The notes under the pieces were generated by a model. That model was given only the letters and a program-made list of their open reading frames with translations. It had not been told where the DNA came from and did no database searches. DNA of 6,044 bases from Cytophagaceae bacterium (GTDB lineage Bacteria > Bacteroidota > Bacteroidia > Cytophagales > Spirosomataceae): contig JAIXRT010000163.1 of the NCBI GenBank assembly GCA_027485075.1, positions 1 to 6,044 of the forward strand, written 5' to 3'. Position numbers and translations under genes: made by a program. Of the stretch, positions 1 to 5,983 are shown piece after piece (positions within the stretch are counted from its first letter, which is position 1; the number at the start of each line of letters is the position of its first letter).

Positions 1-485
1 AAGGCTTGCTTCGCTTTGGCATCACCGTGCTTAGCGGCACGGTCAATTTTTTGGATTTTTTTGTCAACGGATTCGAGGTCCTTCAACTGCAATTCCATAT
101 CGATGATTTCTTTATCTGAAATCGGATTTACTCTCCCCTCAACGTGAATAATGTTCTCATCTTCAAAACAACGCACCACATGAATAATGGCATCTACTTC
201 TCGAATATTAGCTAAAAACTTATTACCAAGACCTGCGCCTGTTGATGCTCCCTTAACCAATCCGGCGATGTCGGTAAACTCGATCACCGTGGGTAAAATA
301 CGATTCGGTTTAACAAATTCGGCTAATATGTTCAAACGCTCATCGGGTACCGTAACAATACCGACATTCGGTTCGATCGTACAAAACGGATAATTAGCCG
401 CTTCAGCTTTATTGGACGAAATAGCACTAAACAACGTAGATTTACCCACATTAGGCAATCCGACAATTCCACAAGTTAATCCCAT
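1..485 (-). CDS. ychF: Redox/ribosome-associated ATPase YchF (OLA1 family), N-terminal part, cut by window edge
   Basis: The visible part is the first 161 codons; the family is usually about 365 residues, so the rest lies beyond base 1. Visible motifs are the P-loop GLPNVGKST (residues 9-17), the family stretch [13 protein letters not shown] (30-42) and the switch II motif DIAG (72-75). DIAG is followed by Leu76 where classical Ras-like GTPases have the catalytic Gln, which is the mark of the HAS-NTPase group. The segment [23 protein letters not shown] (87-109, in part) is also typical. The NxxE base-recognition motif and the C-terminal TGS domain are off the window. YchF homologues prefer ATP over GTP, bind ribosomes and are linked to oxidative-stress responses; this is family knowledge. 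ATG at 485-483 puts the P-loop at the normal distance from the N-terminus. No Shine-Dalgarno is visible. It is separated from the upstream same-strand PUR gene by a terminator and appears to have its own promoter. One small oddity is STGAG (81-85) where many homologues have SKGEG. Confidence 0.96.
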   Translation of the reverse strand, partial: MGLTCGIVGLPNVGKSTLFSAISSNKAEAANYPFCTIEPNVGIVTVPDERLNILAEFVKPNRILPTVIEFTDIAGLVKGASTGAGLGNKFLANIREVDAIIHVVRCFEDENIIHVEGRVNPISDKEIIDMELQLKDLESVDKKIQKIDRAAKHGDAKAKQA

Positions 486-508
486 AATCTAGTTAAAAAA
501 TGAAGCCA

Positions 509-516
509 CAAAAGTA
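509..516 (-). promoter_or_regulatory. Putative Bacteroidota -7 element for ychF
   Basis: On the minus strand these bases read TACTTTTG, an exact match to the Bacteroidota -7 consensus TAnnTTTG. It lies between the upstream terminator and the ychF ATG and predicts a transcript start near 502 with a leader of about 17 bases. No good -33 TTTG is present at the usual spacing of about 19 bases; the nearest TTTG is only 11 bases upstream, at the foot of the terminator. Confidence 0.5.
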
Positions 517-528
517 CGGCTAAAAATC

Positions 529-558
529 AAAAAGCCCCTGATTACTCAGAGGCTTTTT
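529..558 (-). terminator. Rho-independent terminator downstream of the PUR gene, possibly bidirectional
   Basis: The outer stem AAAAAGCC (529-536) pairs perfectly with GGCTTTTT (551-558). After one C/A mismatch (537/550) the stem continues as CTGA/TCAG (538-541 with 546-549) around a TTAC loop. Read on the minus strand it begins about 18 bases after the PUR stop codon and ends in a T run, so it should end that transcript and insulate ychF. The A/T tracts on both flanks would also let it act on plus-strand transcription. Confidence 0.88.
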
Positions 559-576
559 TCATATTTATTCAAATTC

Positions 577-894
577 TTATTCCCACTTCAGGTCTGAACC
601 ACCAAATTCATCTTCATCACGCTTGAACGAATCAAAATCAACATCGGGCATCAATTCTGTTTTTACATGGTTAACAGCTTCGTTTAAGCCTTCTACAAAT
701 TTGTCGAAATCCTCTTTGTATAGAAACATCTTATGTTTTTCATATACAAAACCATCTTCTTTCTGATGGCGGCGACTTTCGGTAATGGTGATGTAGTAGT
801 CTTGTGAACGTGTTGATTTAACATCAAAAAAATAAGTTCTTTTACCTGCTCGGATTCGTTTCGAAAACAATTCTTCTCTATCTCTTTCTTCCAC
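577..894 (-). CDS. PUR family DNA/RNA-binding protein (DUF3276)
   Basis: This 105-residue protein matches the small single-repeat PUR-type family (DUF3276) common in Bacteroidota. The PUR repeat covers about residues 9-78: a basic start (SKRIRAGKRTYFF), beta strands around DVKSTRSQDYYITITESRR (24-42), a further strand YEKHKMFLY (51-59), and a helix DFDKFVEGLNEAVNHVK (62-78). The tail (84-105) is acidic and ends in DLKWE. PUR repeats bind single-stranded DNA or RNA, and single-repeat bacterial forms such as Borrelia BpuR work as dimers; the target here is unknown. The start is GTG at 894-892. An in-frame TAG lies at 903-901, only two codons upstream, and the next in-frame ATG is deep inside the fold, so GTG is the only sensible choice and gives the normal family N-terminus. 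The gene has its own promoter candidate upstream and a strong terminator downstream, so it is probably monocistronic. The cellular role is inferred from family only. Confidence 0.93.
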   Translation of the reverse strand: MEERDREELFSKRIRAGKRTYFFDVKSTRSQDYYITITESRRHQKEDGFVYEKHKMFLYKEDFDKFVEGLNEAVNHVKTELMPDVDFDSFKRDEDEFGGSDLKWE

Positions 895-913
895 TTTAAA
901 CTAAAATTTTGGT

Positions 914-941
914 TTGACAATTTGTAAATCTACTATATAAT
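914..941 (+). promoter_or_regulatory. Perfect E. coli-type sigma-70 hexamers facing the RlpA-like gene
   Basis: TTGACA (914-919) and TATAAT (936-941) are both exact E. coli consensus hexamers with a 16-base spacer, pointing toward the RlpA-like gene. A start near 948 would give a leader of about 107 bases. The sigma factor of Bacteroidota does not use this consensus, so the match may be chance in AT-rich DNA. It overlaps the opposing PUR-gene promoter. A weak alternative for the same gene is AAACTTTG (1028-1035), 7 of 8 to TAnnTTTG but without a -33 element. Confidence 0.25.
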
Positions 942-955
942 CTGATTCACTCAAA
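925..955 (-). promoter_or_regulatory. Putative Bacteroidota-type promoter of the PUR gene
   Basis: On the minus strand TTTG (955-952) is followed after 19 bases by TAGATTTA (932-925), matching TAnnTTTG except for the last base. The spacing is that expected for the primary sigma factor of Bacteroidota. A transcript start near 918 would give a leader of about 24 bases before the GTG start. Confidence 0.55.
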
Positions 956-956
956 A

Positions 957-987
957 AATTCTAACCAATTTATGAGTCCAGAATTGG
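957..987. promoter_or_regulatory. Overlapping inverted repeats in the divergent control region
   Basis: CCAATT (965-970) and AATTGG (982-987) form a perfect six-base inverted repeat with an 11-base gap. AATTCT (957-962) and AGAATT (980-985) form a second one that shares the right-hand bases, so the two hairpins exclude each other. The position between divergent genes fits an operator or leader structure, but six-base AT-rich arms can arise by chance. The rest of 895-1054 holds the promoter candidates listed separately and nothing else I can support. Confidence 0.2.
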
Positions 988-1054
988 CATTATTTTTACA
1001 ATATTTTTAAATCCAATAATAAAATCTAAACTTTGACCCTTATTCCCTTTTGCT

Positions 1055-1579
1055 TTGGTCAAACATAGATGGATTTTCTGGTTACTATTAATCCCCTTAC
1101 CTGCGTTACATGCACAGGAGTTAGGTGAAGAAAGTTATGGAATTGCCTCCTTTTATTCGAATAGCTTTTATGCCAAAAAAACAGCGAATCAAGAGCTACT
1201 CAAGCGAAACACCTACACCGCGGCGCATCGAATCTATCCGTTCAATACCTTACTTGAAGTAACAAATATCTACAATAAGAAATCAGTTATTGTTCGCATC
1301 AATGATCGTGGTCCCTACAAACGAGGCAGAATTATTGATCTAACAGAGGCCGCTGCTAAAAAGATAAACCTACGAAAAGTAGGTTTGGCGAAAGTAAAAA
1401 TCAAGGTGATTGGATTCCAAAACGAGGTAATGTTAATTCCCTACCATGACCTGGAACTTGAAACGACTCCTAAATTCAGCTCGAAATTCTACCAAAAAAC
1501 GCGCTTGAAGTACAAGAAAAAATACCGCGTTAAGAAAAACATTCGCAACAAGAAATACGTCAAAAAGAAAACAAAGTAA
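1055..1579 (+). CDS. Secreted RlpA-like double-psi beta-barrel protein, TTG start, basic tail
   Basis: RlpA-family proteins are envelope proteins with a double-psi beta-barrel (DPBB); P. aeruginosa RlpA is a lytic transglycosylase acting on peptidoglycan lacking stem peptides. In this 174-residue protein residues 1-20 form a signal peptide: basic VKHR, hydrophobic IFWLLLIPL, likely cleavage after ALHA. The DPBB spans about 28-119 and shows YGIASFYS, the TANQE segment (43-47), TAAH (55-58), YPFNTLLEVTN, NDRGPY (83-88) and GRIIDLTEAAA (91-101). The polar residues of TANQE, TAAH and NDRGP correspond to the conserved putative active site. There is no lipobox Cys and no C-terminal SPOR domain. Instead residues 140-174 have 18 Lys/Arg and no acidic residue. 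The only workable start is TTG at 1055: an in-frame TGA sits at 1034-1036 and no ATG lies between it and the signal peptide. The stop codon directly abuts that of the convergent thioredoxin gene. Enzyme activity is inferred from family. Confidence 0.88.
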   Translation: MVKHRWIFWLLLIPLPALHAQELGEESYGIASFYSNSFYAKKTANQELLKRNTYTAAHRIYPFNTLLEVTNIYNKKSVIVRINDRGPYKRGRIIDLTEAAAKKINLRKVGLAKVKIKVIGFQNEVMLIPYHDLELETTPKFSSKFYQKTRLKYKKKYRVKKNIRNKKYVKKKTK

Positions 1580-2974
1580 CTATTTCTTCCGTTCGTAGAA
1601 ATTAATAAATTCTTGGATTTTGTCTGCTGGAATACGCTTTCCAATAATACGTTTTGATTTATCTAAGACATAAATAACCGGCGTCGCATAGACATCAAAG
1701 GTATTTTTAAAGTCGGTGTAATACTCCTCAACCCCACTTTTCGGATTTAAATGCACATCGATCCCGTTATACCACGATTGAATTTTAAACTCCGTAATAA
1801 ACTTTTGCCACTGTTCCTTATCGCGTACAATACTTGCGGCAAAAACACCCACATTCTTTTCTTTGAAAAAAGCTTCTTGCGCCTGCAACTTAGGTGTTTC
1901 CTCCTTGCAATGACTACATTCGGGGTCATAAATGAAAACCACAGTATAATTAGTGGGAATAGTAGACAGCATCAAACGCTTTCCCGATGGATCAGTTAAA
2001 ACCATTTCTGGTATCTTCTTACCAATGATTAAAGGTTTAATCACCGCCAGACGCTCTTTCATCTTGCGCACCGTCGTGGTATCCCATAAATTGGGCTCGC
2101 CGATGTAATACTTTTCTGCTACATGTACAAAAGCACCATCAGTGCCCACAATATTGTGGTTCTCATAGGTACTTGCAATCTTATAGATTACGTACTTGCG
2201 CACATCCTTTTGCTTAATTTTAGCTAAAAGAGCGTCTGCATCCTTACTGATGGAGTCCGATTCTTGCACAACTAAATCCTCAAAATACTTTTCAATCTTC
2301 CGTTGTAAAAATGGAGAACGAATAAATCGATCATCGTTTAAATCAATGTTATCGAAATAATGCTTTTTGTAGAATGTAAATTGATATTTAAAGAGGGCTG
2401 CACTGTCAACTGCATTTTTAACCGGATTCTTATAAGCAGGAATTTCAGGATCGAAAGTTGCTTTAATTAATTTGGACACAAATAAAGATTGGTTTTTGAG
2501 CATCCATTCTTTTTGATAAGCTGCAATACGTTTGCGTGTCTCCTCTGCTTGCTGCGCATTAGTCATGGATTGCATCGCACGATATTGCTTATTCATTTCT
2601 TGTTGGAATGCATAAAATGCCGCATTCTCATCTGACCCCTTCACACGCATATTACTCACCACGTCCAATGTATCCGTTTCAAAACTGAAGTGATCCGAAC
2701 CAATAATAAGATCTAAATATTTAGTGGTTGAAAAACTTACCAAATACAATCCTTTAGGCAAAGCTTCTTTGCCTTGAAATGTAAATTGTCCTAATTCATT
2801 CGCGCGAGCAGTATCCTTAATGACTTGTTGGGTCGAACCAAAATAATGCGCCAAATACACATCTACATTTTTCAATCCCTTAATCGTGCCTTTAATCTCA
2901 TAACTAGGCACTTTTTGAGCGAGAGCACCTACAGTAGTAAGTAAAAATAGACTGATGGATAAGACGAATTTCAT
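1580..2974 (-). CDS. Secreted thioredoxin-fold protein with N-terminal DUF4369-like domain (TlpA/AhpC-like)
   Basis: This 464-residue protein has a signal peptide (residues 1-19, cleavage near GALA/QK). A beta-rich DUF4369-like region (about 23-112) starts with YEIKGTIKGLKNVDVYLAHY. A largely helical middle (about 115-310) resembles the DUF5106-type linker of similar Bacteroidota proteins. The C-terminal thioredoxin fold (about 314-464) contains IPEMVLTDPSGK, the strand YTVVFIYD, the active site PECSHCKEETP (CxxC at 353-356) and the cis-Pro loop YATPVIYVLD (Pro432). Such proteins face the periplasm and are thought to reduce or exchange disulfides in exported proteins. Here the CxxC is intact, so redox activity is likely, but substrate and direction are not readable. 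The ATG at 2974-2972 starts directly at the signal peptide. The gene runs tail-to-tail into the RlpA-like gene with no spacer and diverges from the YdcF-like gene over 43 bases. Confidence 0.9.
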   Translation of the reverse strand: MKFVLSISLFLLTTVGALAQKVPSYEIKGTIKGLKNVDVYLAHYFGSTQQVIKDTARANELGQFTFQGKEALPKGLYLVSFSTTKYLDLIIGSDHFSFETDTLDVVSNMRVKGSDENAAFYAFQQEMNKQYRAMQSMTNAQQAEETRKRIAAYQKEWMLKNQSLFVSKLIKATFDPEIPAYKNPVKNAVDSAALFKYQFTFYKKHYFDNIDLNDDRFIRSPFLQRKIEKYFEDLVVQESDSISKDADALLAKIKQKDVRKYVIYKIASTYENHNIVGTDGAFVHVAEKYYIGEPNLWDTTTVRKMKERLAVIKPLIIGKKIPEMVLTDPSGKRLMLSTIPTNYTVVFIYDPECSHCKEETPKLQAQEAFFKEKNVGVFAASIVRDKEQWQKFITEFKIQSWYNGIDVHLNPKSGVEEYYTDFKNTFDVYATPVIYVLDKSKRIIGKRIPADKIQEFINFYERKK

Positions 2975-2990
2975 AGAATTAGAATAAATT

Positions 2991-2998
2991 GAAACTTA
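2991..2998 (-). promoter_or_regulatory. Possible -7 element of the thioredoxin-like gene
   Basis: On the minus strand these bases read TAAGTTTC, 7 of 8 to TAnnTTTG. A start near 984 in the 2900s would leave a leader of only about 10 bases. No -33 TTTG is visible at the right distance. The 43-base divergent gap (2975-3017) must carry starts for both genes; I see no convincing plus-strand element for the YdcF-like gene. Confidence 0.3.
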
Positions 2999-3017
2999 TT
3001 ACGAAACGAAATTTACA

Positions 3018-3776
3018 ATGTTTTTTACGCTATCGAAAATTATCGATTTTATACTTTTACCAATTAGTTGGATTTTAATCAGTTTAGTTCTCGGAATCTG
3101 GAAGAAAAATACCAAAATGCTCTATGTAGCTTTGGGTATGTTGGTGCTATTCACCAACGGATATTTTGTCAACCAACTGTACCGTTGGTATGAATTACCT
3201 CAAACCATCCTACAACCCAATCAGAAATTTACCTACGGAGTCGTACTTGGCGGTGGCTACATTAAAAATTCGCAAGAAGACCCCAATAGGATCAATGTGG
3301 GGGAAACGGCGGATCGCATGTTACAACCTATTTTGCTATACAAGTCAGGCGTCATATCAAAAATCATCATAACCGGAGGAGACACGAGTATCAAAGGTCT
3401 TCGTACCGATGAAATCCGGGAAACTGCCCAAGCAACTAAATTCATGCGCGCTATGGGCGTAGATTCGGCTGATATTATCCAAGAGGGAAAAGCTCGAAAT
3501 ACCCATGAAAATGCCACGTACACACGAGATATATTGAATAAGACTCAGGAGCAAATTCTTTTGATTACCTCTGCAGCACACATGCGCCGCTCCTTGGCTT
3601 GTTTTGAAAAAGTAGGTTTACAACCAGTCGCTTATCCCGTAGATCACAAAAAAAAGGACAGCCCGATGGGTGTCCTAGAATGGCTTATGCCTTCTGAAAA
3701 TCATTTAGCCCGATTTTCACAATTGGTTAGAGAGATGTTCGGCTATGTGATCTATAAGTTGAATGGATACGCCTAG
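3018..3776 (+). CDS. YdcF/ElyC/SanA-family membrane protein (DUF218)
   Basis: The 252-residue length and layout fit E. coli ElyC, an envelope factor needed for normal peptidoglycan or lipid-carrier metabolism. Two hydrophobic segments open the protein (about residues 8-28 and 34-51), separated by a short basic loop (KKNTK), so both ends of the hairpin and the main domain should be on the same side of the membrane, most likely periplasmic as in ElyC. The DUF218 domain (about 73-240) shows GVVLGGG (74-80), the conserved ADRMLQPILLYKSG (98-111), IIITGG (116-121), ARNTHENA (159-166) and ITSAAHMRRS (183-192). A C-terminal hydrophobic patch, EMFGYVIYKLNGYA, matches the usual end of the family. The biochemical activity of the domain is unsettled. 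ATG at 3018 is the first possible start and places the first membrane segment directly at the N-terminus. The TAG stop overlaps the pfkA stop by four bases. Confidence 0.9.
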   Translation: MFFTLSKIIDFILLPISWILISLVLGIWKKNTKMLYVALGMLVLFTNGYFVNQLYRWYELPQTILQPNQKFTYGVVLGGGYIKNSQEDPNRINVGETADRMLQPILLYKSGVISKIIITGGDTSIKGLRTDEIRETAQATKFMRAMGVDSADIIQEGKARNTHENATYTRDILNKTQEQILLITSAAHMRRSLACFEKVGLQPVAYPVDHKKKDSPMGVLEWLMPSENHLARFSQLVREMFGYVIYKLNGYA

Positions 3777-4747
3777 GTAGATAAAATATCGACCATACGA
3801 ATCAAATCTTCTGAAACTGGCTTCTTCTTCGTGATCGTATCATGGAAAGGCGTGTACACCAATTGGTTATTTATCACCCCAGCCATGACGTTTTTCTCTC
3901 CGCGTAATAATCCCTCTAATGCACCTAAACCTAGACGAGAGGCAAGAATACGATCATACGCCGTAGGAATTCCTCCACGTTGAATATGACCCAAAGTTGT
4001 AACACGAATATCGATCATGTTCCCCATTTTCTCTTTGATCTTCTTCGCTACAACTTGAGCATTACCTTCCTCGTCTCCTTCAGCAACAATTACAATAGAA
4101 GAAGATTTTTGCTTAGCAAATCCTGAGTTTAATATAGTCACAATATCATCAACAGGTGTTAAATTCTCTGGAATCATCAAGGCTTCCGCACCACCCGCAA
4201 TACCGCATTGAACGGCAATATAGCCTGAATCGCGTCCCATAACCTCAATAAAAAAGACACGGTCATGAGAATCTGCCGTATCTCTAATTTTATCAATGGC
4301 ATCTAAAGCGGTGTTAACAGCTGTATCAAAACCAATCGTATAGTCCGTACCATACAAATCATTATCGATGGTTCCAGGTGCTCCCACTGTAGGAATTTTA
4401 AATTCATTAAAAAAGATCTCAGCTCCTGTAAATGTTCCATTTCCACCAATCGCTACCAAACCCTCAATACCCTTTTCTTTTAACTGATCGTATGCTTTTT
4501 GGCGACCTTCTGTGGTCATGAATTCTTTCGAACGCGCGGACTTTAAGATGGTACCTCCACGCTGAATAATGTTACTAACTGATTGTGAATTAAGCGGAAT
4601 GATATCTCCCTTAATCATACCATTGTATCCGCGAACGATACCGTACACTTCAACACCATGATAGGCAGCACCACGAACAATCGCACGAATACATGCATTC
4701 ATGCCTGGGGCATCACCACCCGATGTAAATACAGCTATTTTCTTCAT
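3773..4747 (-). CDS. pfkA: 6-phosphofructokinase PfkA (ATP-type signature, Asn at position 103)
   Basis: PfkA phosphorylates fructose 6-phosphate to fructose 1,6-bisphosphate, the committed step of glycolysis, in the cytoplasm. The protein is full length at 324 residues (E. coli PfkA is 320). It shows the nucleotide loop TSGGDAPGMN (8-17), GGTILKSARSKEF (64-76), PGTIDND (124-130, with the catalytic Asp at 128 matching E. coli Asp127), MGRDSG (170-175), the IVAEGDE strand (220-226) and LGHIQRGG (252-259), which carries substrate-binding residues. Gly in PGTIDND and in the phosphate loop point to ATP rather than pyrophosphate as donor. The loop normally GGDGS or GGDGT reads GGNGT (101-105), so Asn103 replaces the usual Mg-ATP-associated Asp. 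I chose ATG at 4747-4745; a TTG codon directly before it would add one residue, but ATG gives the standard MKKIAVFTSGGD start. The gene is divergent from the M42 peptidase, with a good promoter match upstream. Confidence 0.96.
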   Translation of the reverse strand: MKKIAVFTSGGDAPGMNACIRAIVRGAAYHGVEVYGIVRGYNGMIKGDIIPLNSQSVSNIIQRGGTILKSARSKEFMTTEGRQKAYDQLKEKGIEGLVAIGGNGTFTGAEIFFNEFKIPTVGAPGTIDNDLYGTDYTIGFDTAVNTALDAIDKIRDTADSHDRVFFIEVMGRDSGYIAVQCGIAGGAEALMIPENLTPVDDIVTILNSGFAKQKSSSIVIVAEGDEEGNAQVVAKKIKEKMGNMIDIRVTTLGHIQRGGIPTAYDRILASRLGLGALEGLLRGEKNVMAGVINNQLVYTPFHDTITKKKPVSEDLIRMVDILST

Positions 4748-4785
4748 CAATATATATTTTTATGACTTTGGCTCATTATAGATTT

Positions 4786-4814
4786 CAAAAATACGATTTA
4801 AAACGTTTAAACAA
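4786..4814 (-). promoter_or_regulatory. Putative Bacteroidota-type promoter of pfkA
   Basis: On the minus strand TATTTTTG (4793-4786) is an exact match to TAnnTTTG. TTG (4814-4812) lies 18 bases upstream as a -33 element. Transcription would start near 4779, giving a leader of about 31 bases to the ATG. This is the best complete promoter match in the window. Confidence 0.6.
4798..4811. promoter_or_regulatory. Near-palindrome inside the pfkA promoter, possible operator
   Basis: The core AAACGTTT (4801-4808) is a perfect palindrome, and after one mismatched pair the symmetry continues as TT/AA (4798-4799 with 4810-4811). It overlaps the perfect GTTTAAAC (4805-4812). It lies between the -33 and -7 elements of the pfkA promoter, where a bound repressor would block transcription. 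A CG-centred palindrome resembles LacI-family operators in general form, but no regulator is encoded here and AT-rich palindromes are common. Confidence 0.25.
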
Positions 4815-4879
4815 TAAAAATCAGTATAAAATTGAACTGAAAAAATCGAATAACAAAAATAGTATTTAGCACATGTTTT

Positions 4880-4887
4880 GTAATTTG
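4880..4887 (+). promoter_or_regulatory. Weak promoter candidate for the M42 peptidase
   Basis: The plus strand reads GTAATTTGCA from 4880, close to the Bacteroidota -7 element but with one base too few between TA and TTTG, and without a -33 TTTG at the usual distance. Two palindromic ACATGT copies flank it (4871-4876 and 4900-4905) and could pair with one another in the leader. I see no better start signal in 4748-4912. Confidence 0.2.
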
Positions 4888-4912
4888 CAGCTTCATTCAA
4901 CATGTACATCTT

Positions 4913-5983
4913 ATGCCAAAAGCAGCGAACGAATTTTTATATACTTACCTAAATAATGCCTCTCCTACTGGCTTTGAATCATCGGGCCAACAGATTTGGT
5001 TAGATTACATCAAGCCCTTCATTGACGAGAAAATAATTGATACCTATGGAACTGCGGTGGGTGTTATTAATCCAGGCCAACCGTATAAAGTCGTTATTGA
5101 GGCACATGCCGATGAAATTTCCTGGTTTGTGAATTACATCGATGATAACGGCTATTTGTTTTTACGCCGAAATGGTGGATCAGATGCCTTAATCGCGCCA
5201 TCCATGCGAGCAAATATTCATACCAAAGACAAAGTAGTTAAAGGTATTTTCGGCTGGCCTGCCATCCACGTGCGTGATCTAGCTAAAGATAAAGCACCGA
5301 CGATCGACGACATCTTCATCGACTGTGGCGCCTCAAACAAAAAAGAGGTCGAAGAAATGGGTATTCACGTAGGCACCGTAGTTACTTTTGAAGATGGTTT
5401 GACTGAGTTAAATGGCAAGTATTTAGTGGGCCGAGCACTCGACAACCGCATCGGTGGGTACATGATCGCACAGGTAGCCAAAAAAATCAAAGAAAATAAG
5501 ATCAAATTGCCCTTTACGCTTTACGTGGTCAATTCCGTTCAAGAGGAAATTGGCCTTCGTGGAGCAGAAATGATTGTACGTAGATTGAAGCCAGATTTGG
5601 CGTTTATTACCGACGTCACGCATGATACACAATCGCCGATGTACAACAAGAAAATTCAAGGCGATATGTCTTGTGGAAAAGGCCCTGTCATCTGCTATGG
5701 TCCAGCGGTTCAAAATAATGTCCGTGATTTCATCATTGATGTAGCCAAAGAAAACAAGATTGACTTCCAACGTCAAGCGGTATCTCGCTCGACTGGAACA
5801 GATACGGATTCATTTGCCTATGCTACAGAGGGCGTTGCTTCCGCGTTAATCTCATTACCACTAAAATACATGCACACCACCGTAGAAACCATCGCCAAAA
5901 GCGACATGGAAGCGGTAATTGAATTGATTTATCAGTCTTTACTGAAAGTGAAGGGGAATGAGGATTGGAGGTATTTTAGTTAG
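4913..5983 (+). CDS. M42-family metallo-aminopeptidase (FrvX/glutamyl aminopeptidase-like)
   Basis: M42 peptidases are cytoplasmic two-metal aminopeptidases that form tetrahedral dodecamers and trim peptides left by proteasome-like proteases. This 356-residue protein is full length for the family. The metal and catalytic residues can all be placed: His65 and Asp67 in EAHADEI (63-69), bridging Asp177 in GRALDNRIGG (173-182), the catalytic Glu211 and metal ligand Glu212 in SVQEEIGLRGA (208-218), Asp234 in FITDVTHDT (231-239), and His321 in KYMHTTVETI (318-327). The inserted oligomerisation domain lies at about 69-170. There is no signal peptide. The ATG at 4913 has no in-frame ATG upstream before non-conserved sequence, and ASPTGFE (16-22) sits at the family's normal distance from the start. 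Substrate preference (Glu/Asp, Leu, Lys and other N-termini vary in the family) cannot be read here. The stop TAG is also the first three bases of a heptamer repeat array. Confidence 0.94.
   Translation: MPKAANEFLYTYLNNASPTGFESSGQQIWLDYIKPFIDEKIIDTYGTAVGVINPGQPYKVVIEAHADEISWFVNYIDDNGYLFLRRNGGSDALIAPSMRANIHTKDKVVKGIFGWPAIHVRDLAKDKAPTIDDIFIDCGASNKKEVEEMGIHVGTVVTFEDGLTELNGKYLVGRALDNRIGGYMIAQVAKKIKENKIKLPFTLYVVNSVQEEIGLRGAEMIVRRLKPDLAFITDVTHDTQSPMYNKKIQGDMSCGKGPVICYGPAVQNNVRDFIIDVAKENKIDFQRQAVSRSTGTDTDSFAYATEGVASALISLPLKYMHTTVETIAKSDMEAVIELIYQSLLKVKGNEDWRYFS

Noticed and set aside
187..393. 68-residue open frame on the plus strand
   Set aside because: It lies fully inside ychF on the other strand, and its translation resembles no family; the minus strand carries the clear P-loop protein.
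693..920. 75-residue open frame starting upstream of the PUR gene
   Set aside because: It is a different frame over the PUR coding region, has low-complexity sequence and no family match, while the PUR frame gives a full conserved protein.
1565..1588. AAGAAA/TTTCTT inverted repeat spanning the abutting stop codons as a bidirectional terminator
   Set aside because: The six-base stem has one G-C pair and a 12-base loop, too weak for an intrinsic terminator.
1751..1999. 82-residue plus-strand frame opposite the thioredoxin domain
   Set aside because: It mirrors the CSHC-containing region on the other strand and has no recognisable motif or start context.
4748..4750. TTG as the pfkA start codon, one codon before the ATG
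   Set aside because: The adjacent ATG gives the standard family N-terminus, and nothing favours the TTG.
5423..5776. 117-residue minus-strand frame inside the M42 gene
   Set aside because: It is antisense to the metal-binding core of the peptidase, whose motifs are all intact; the antisense translation is not protein-like.
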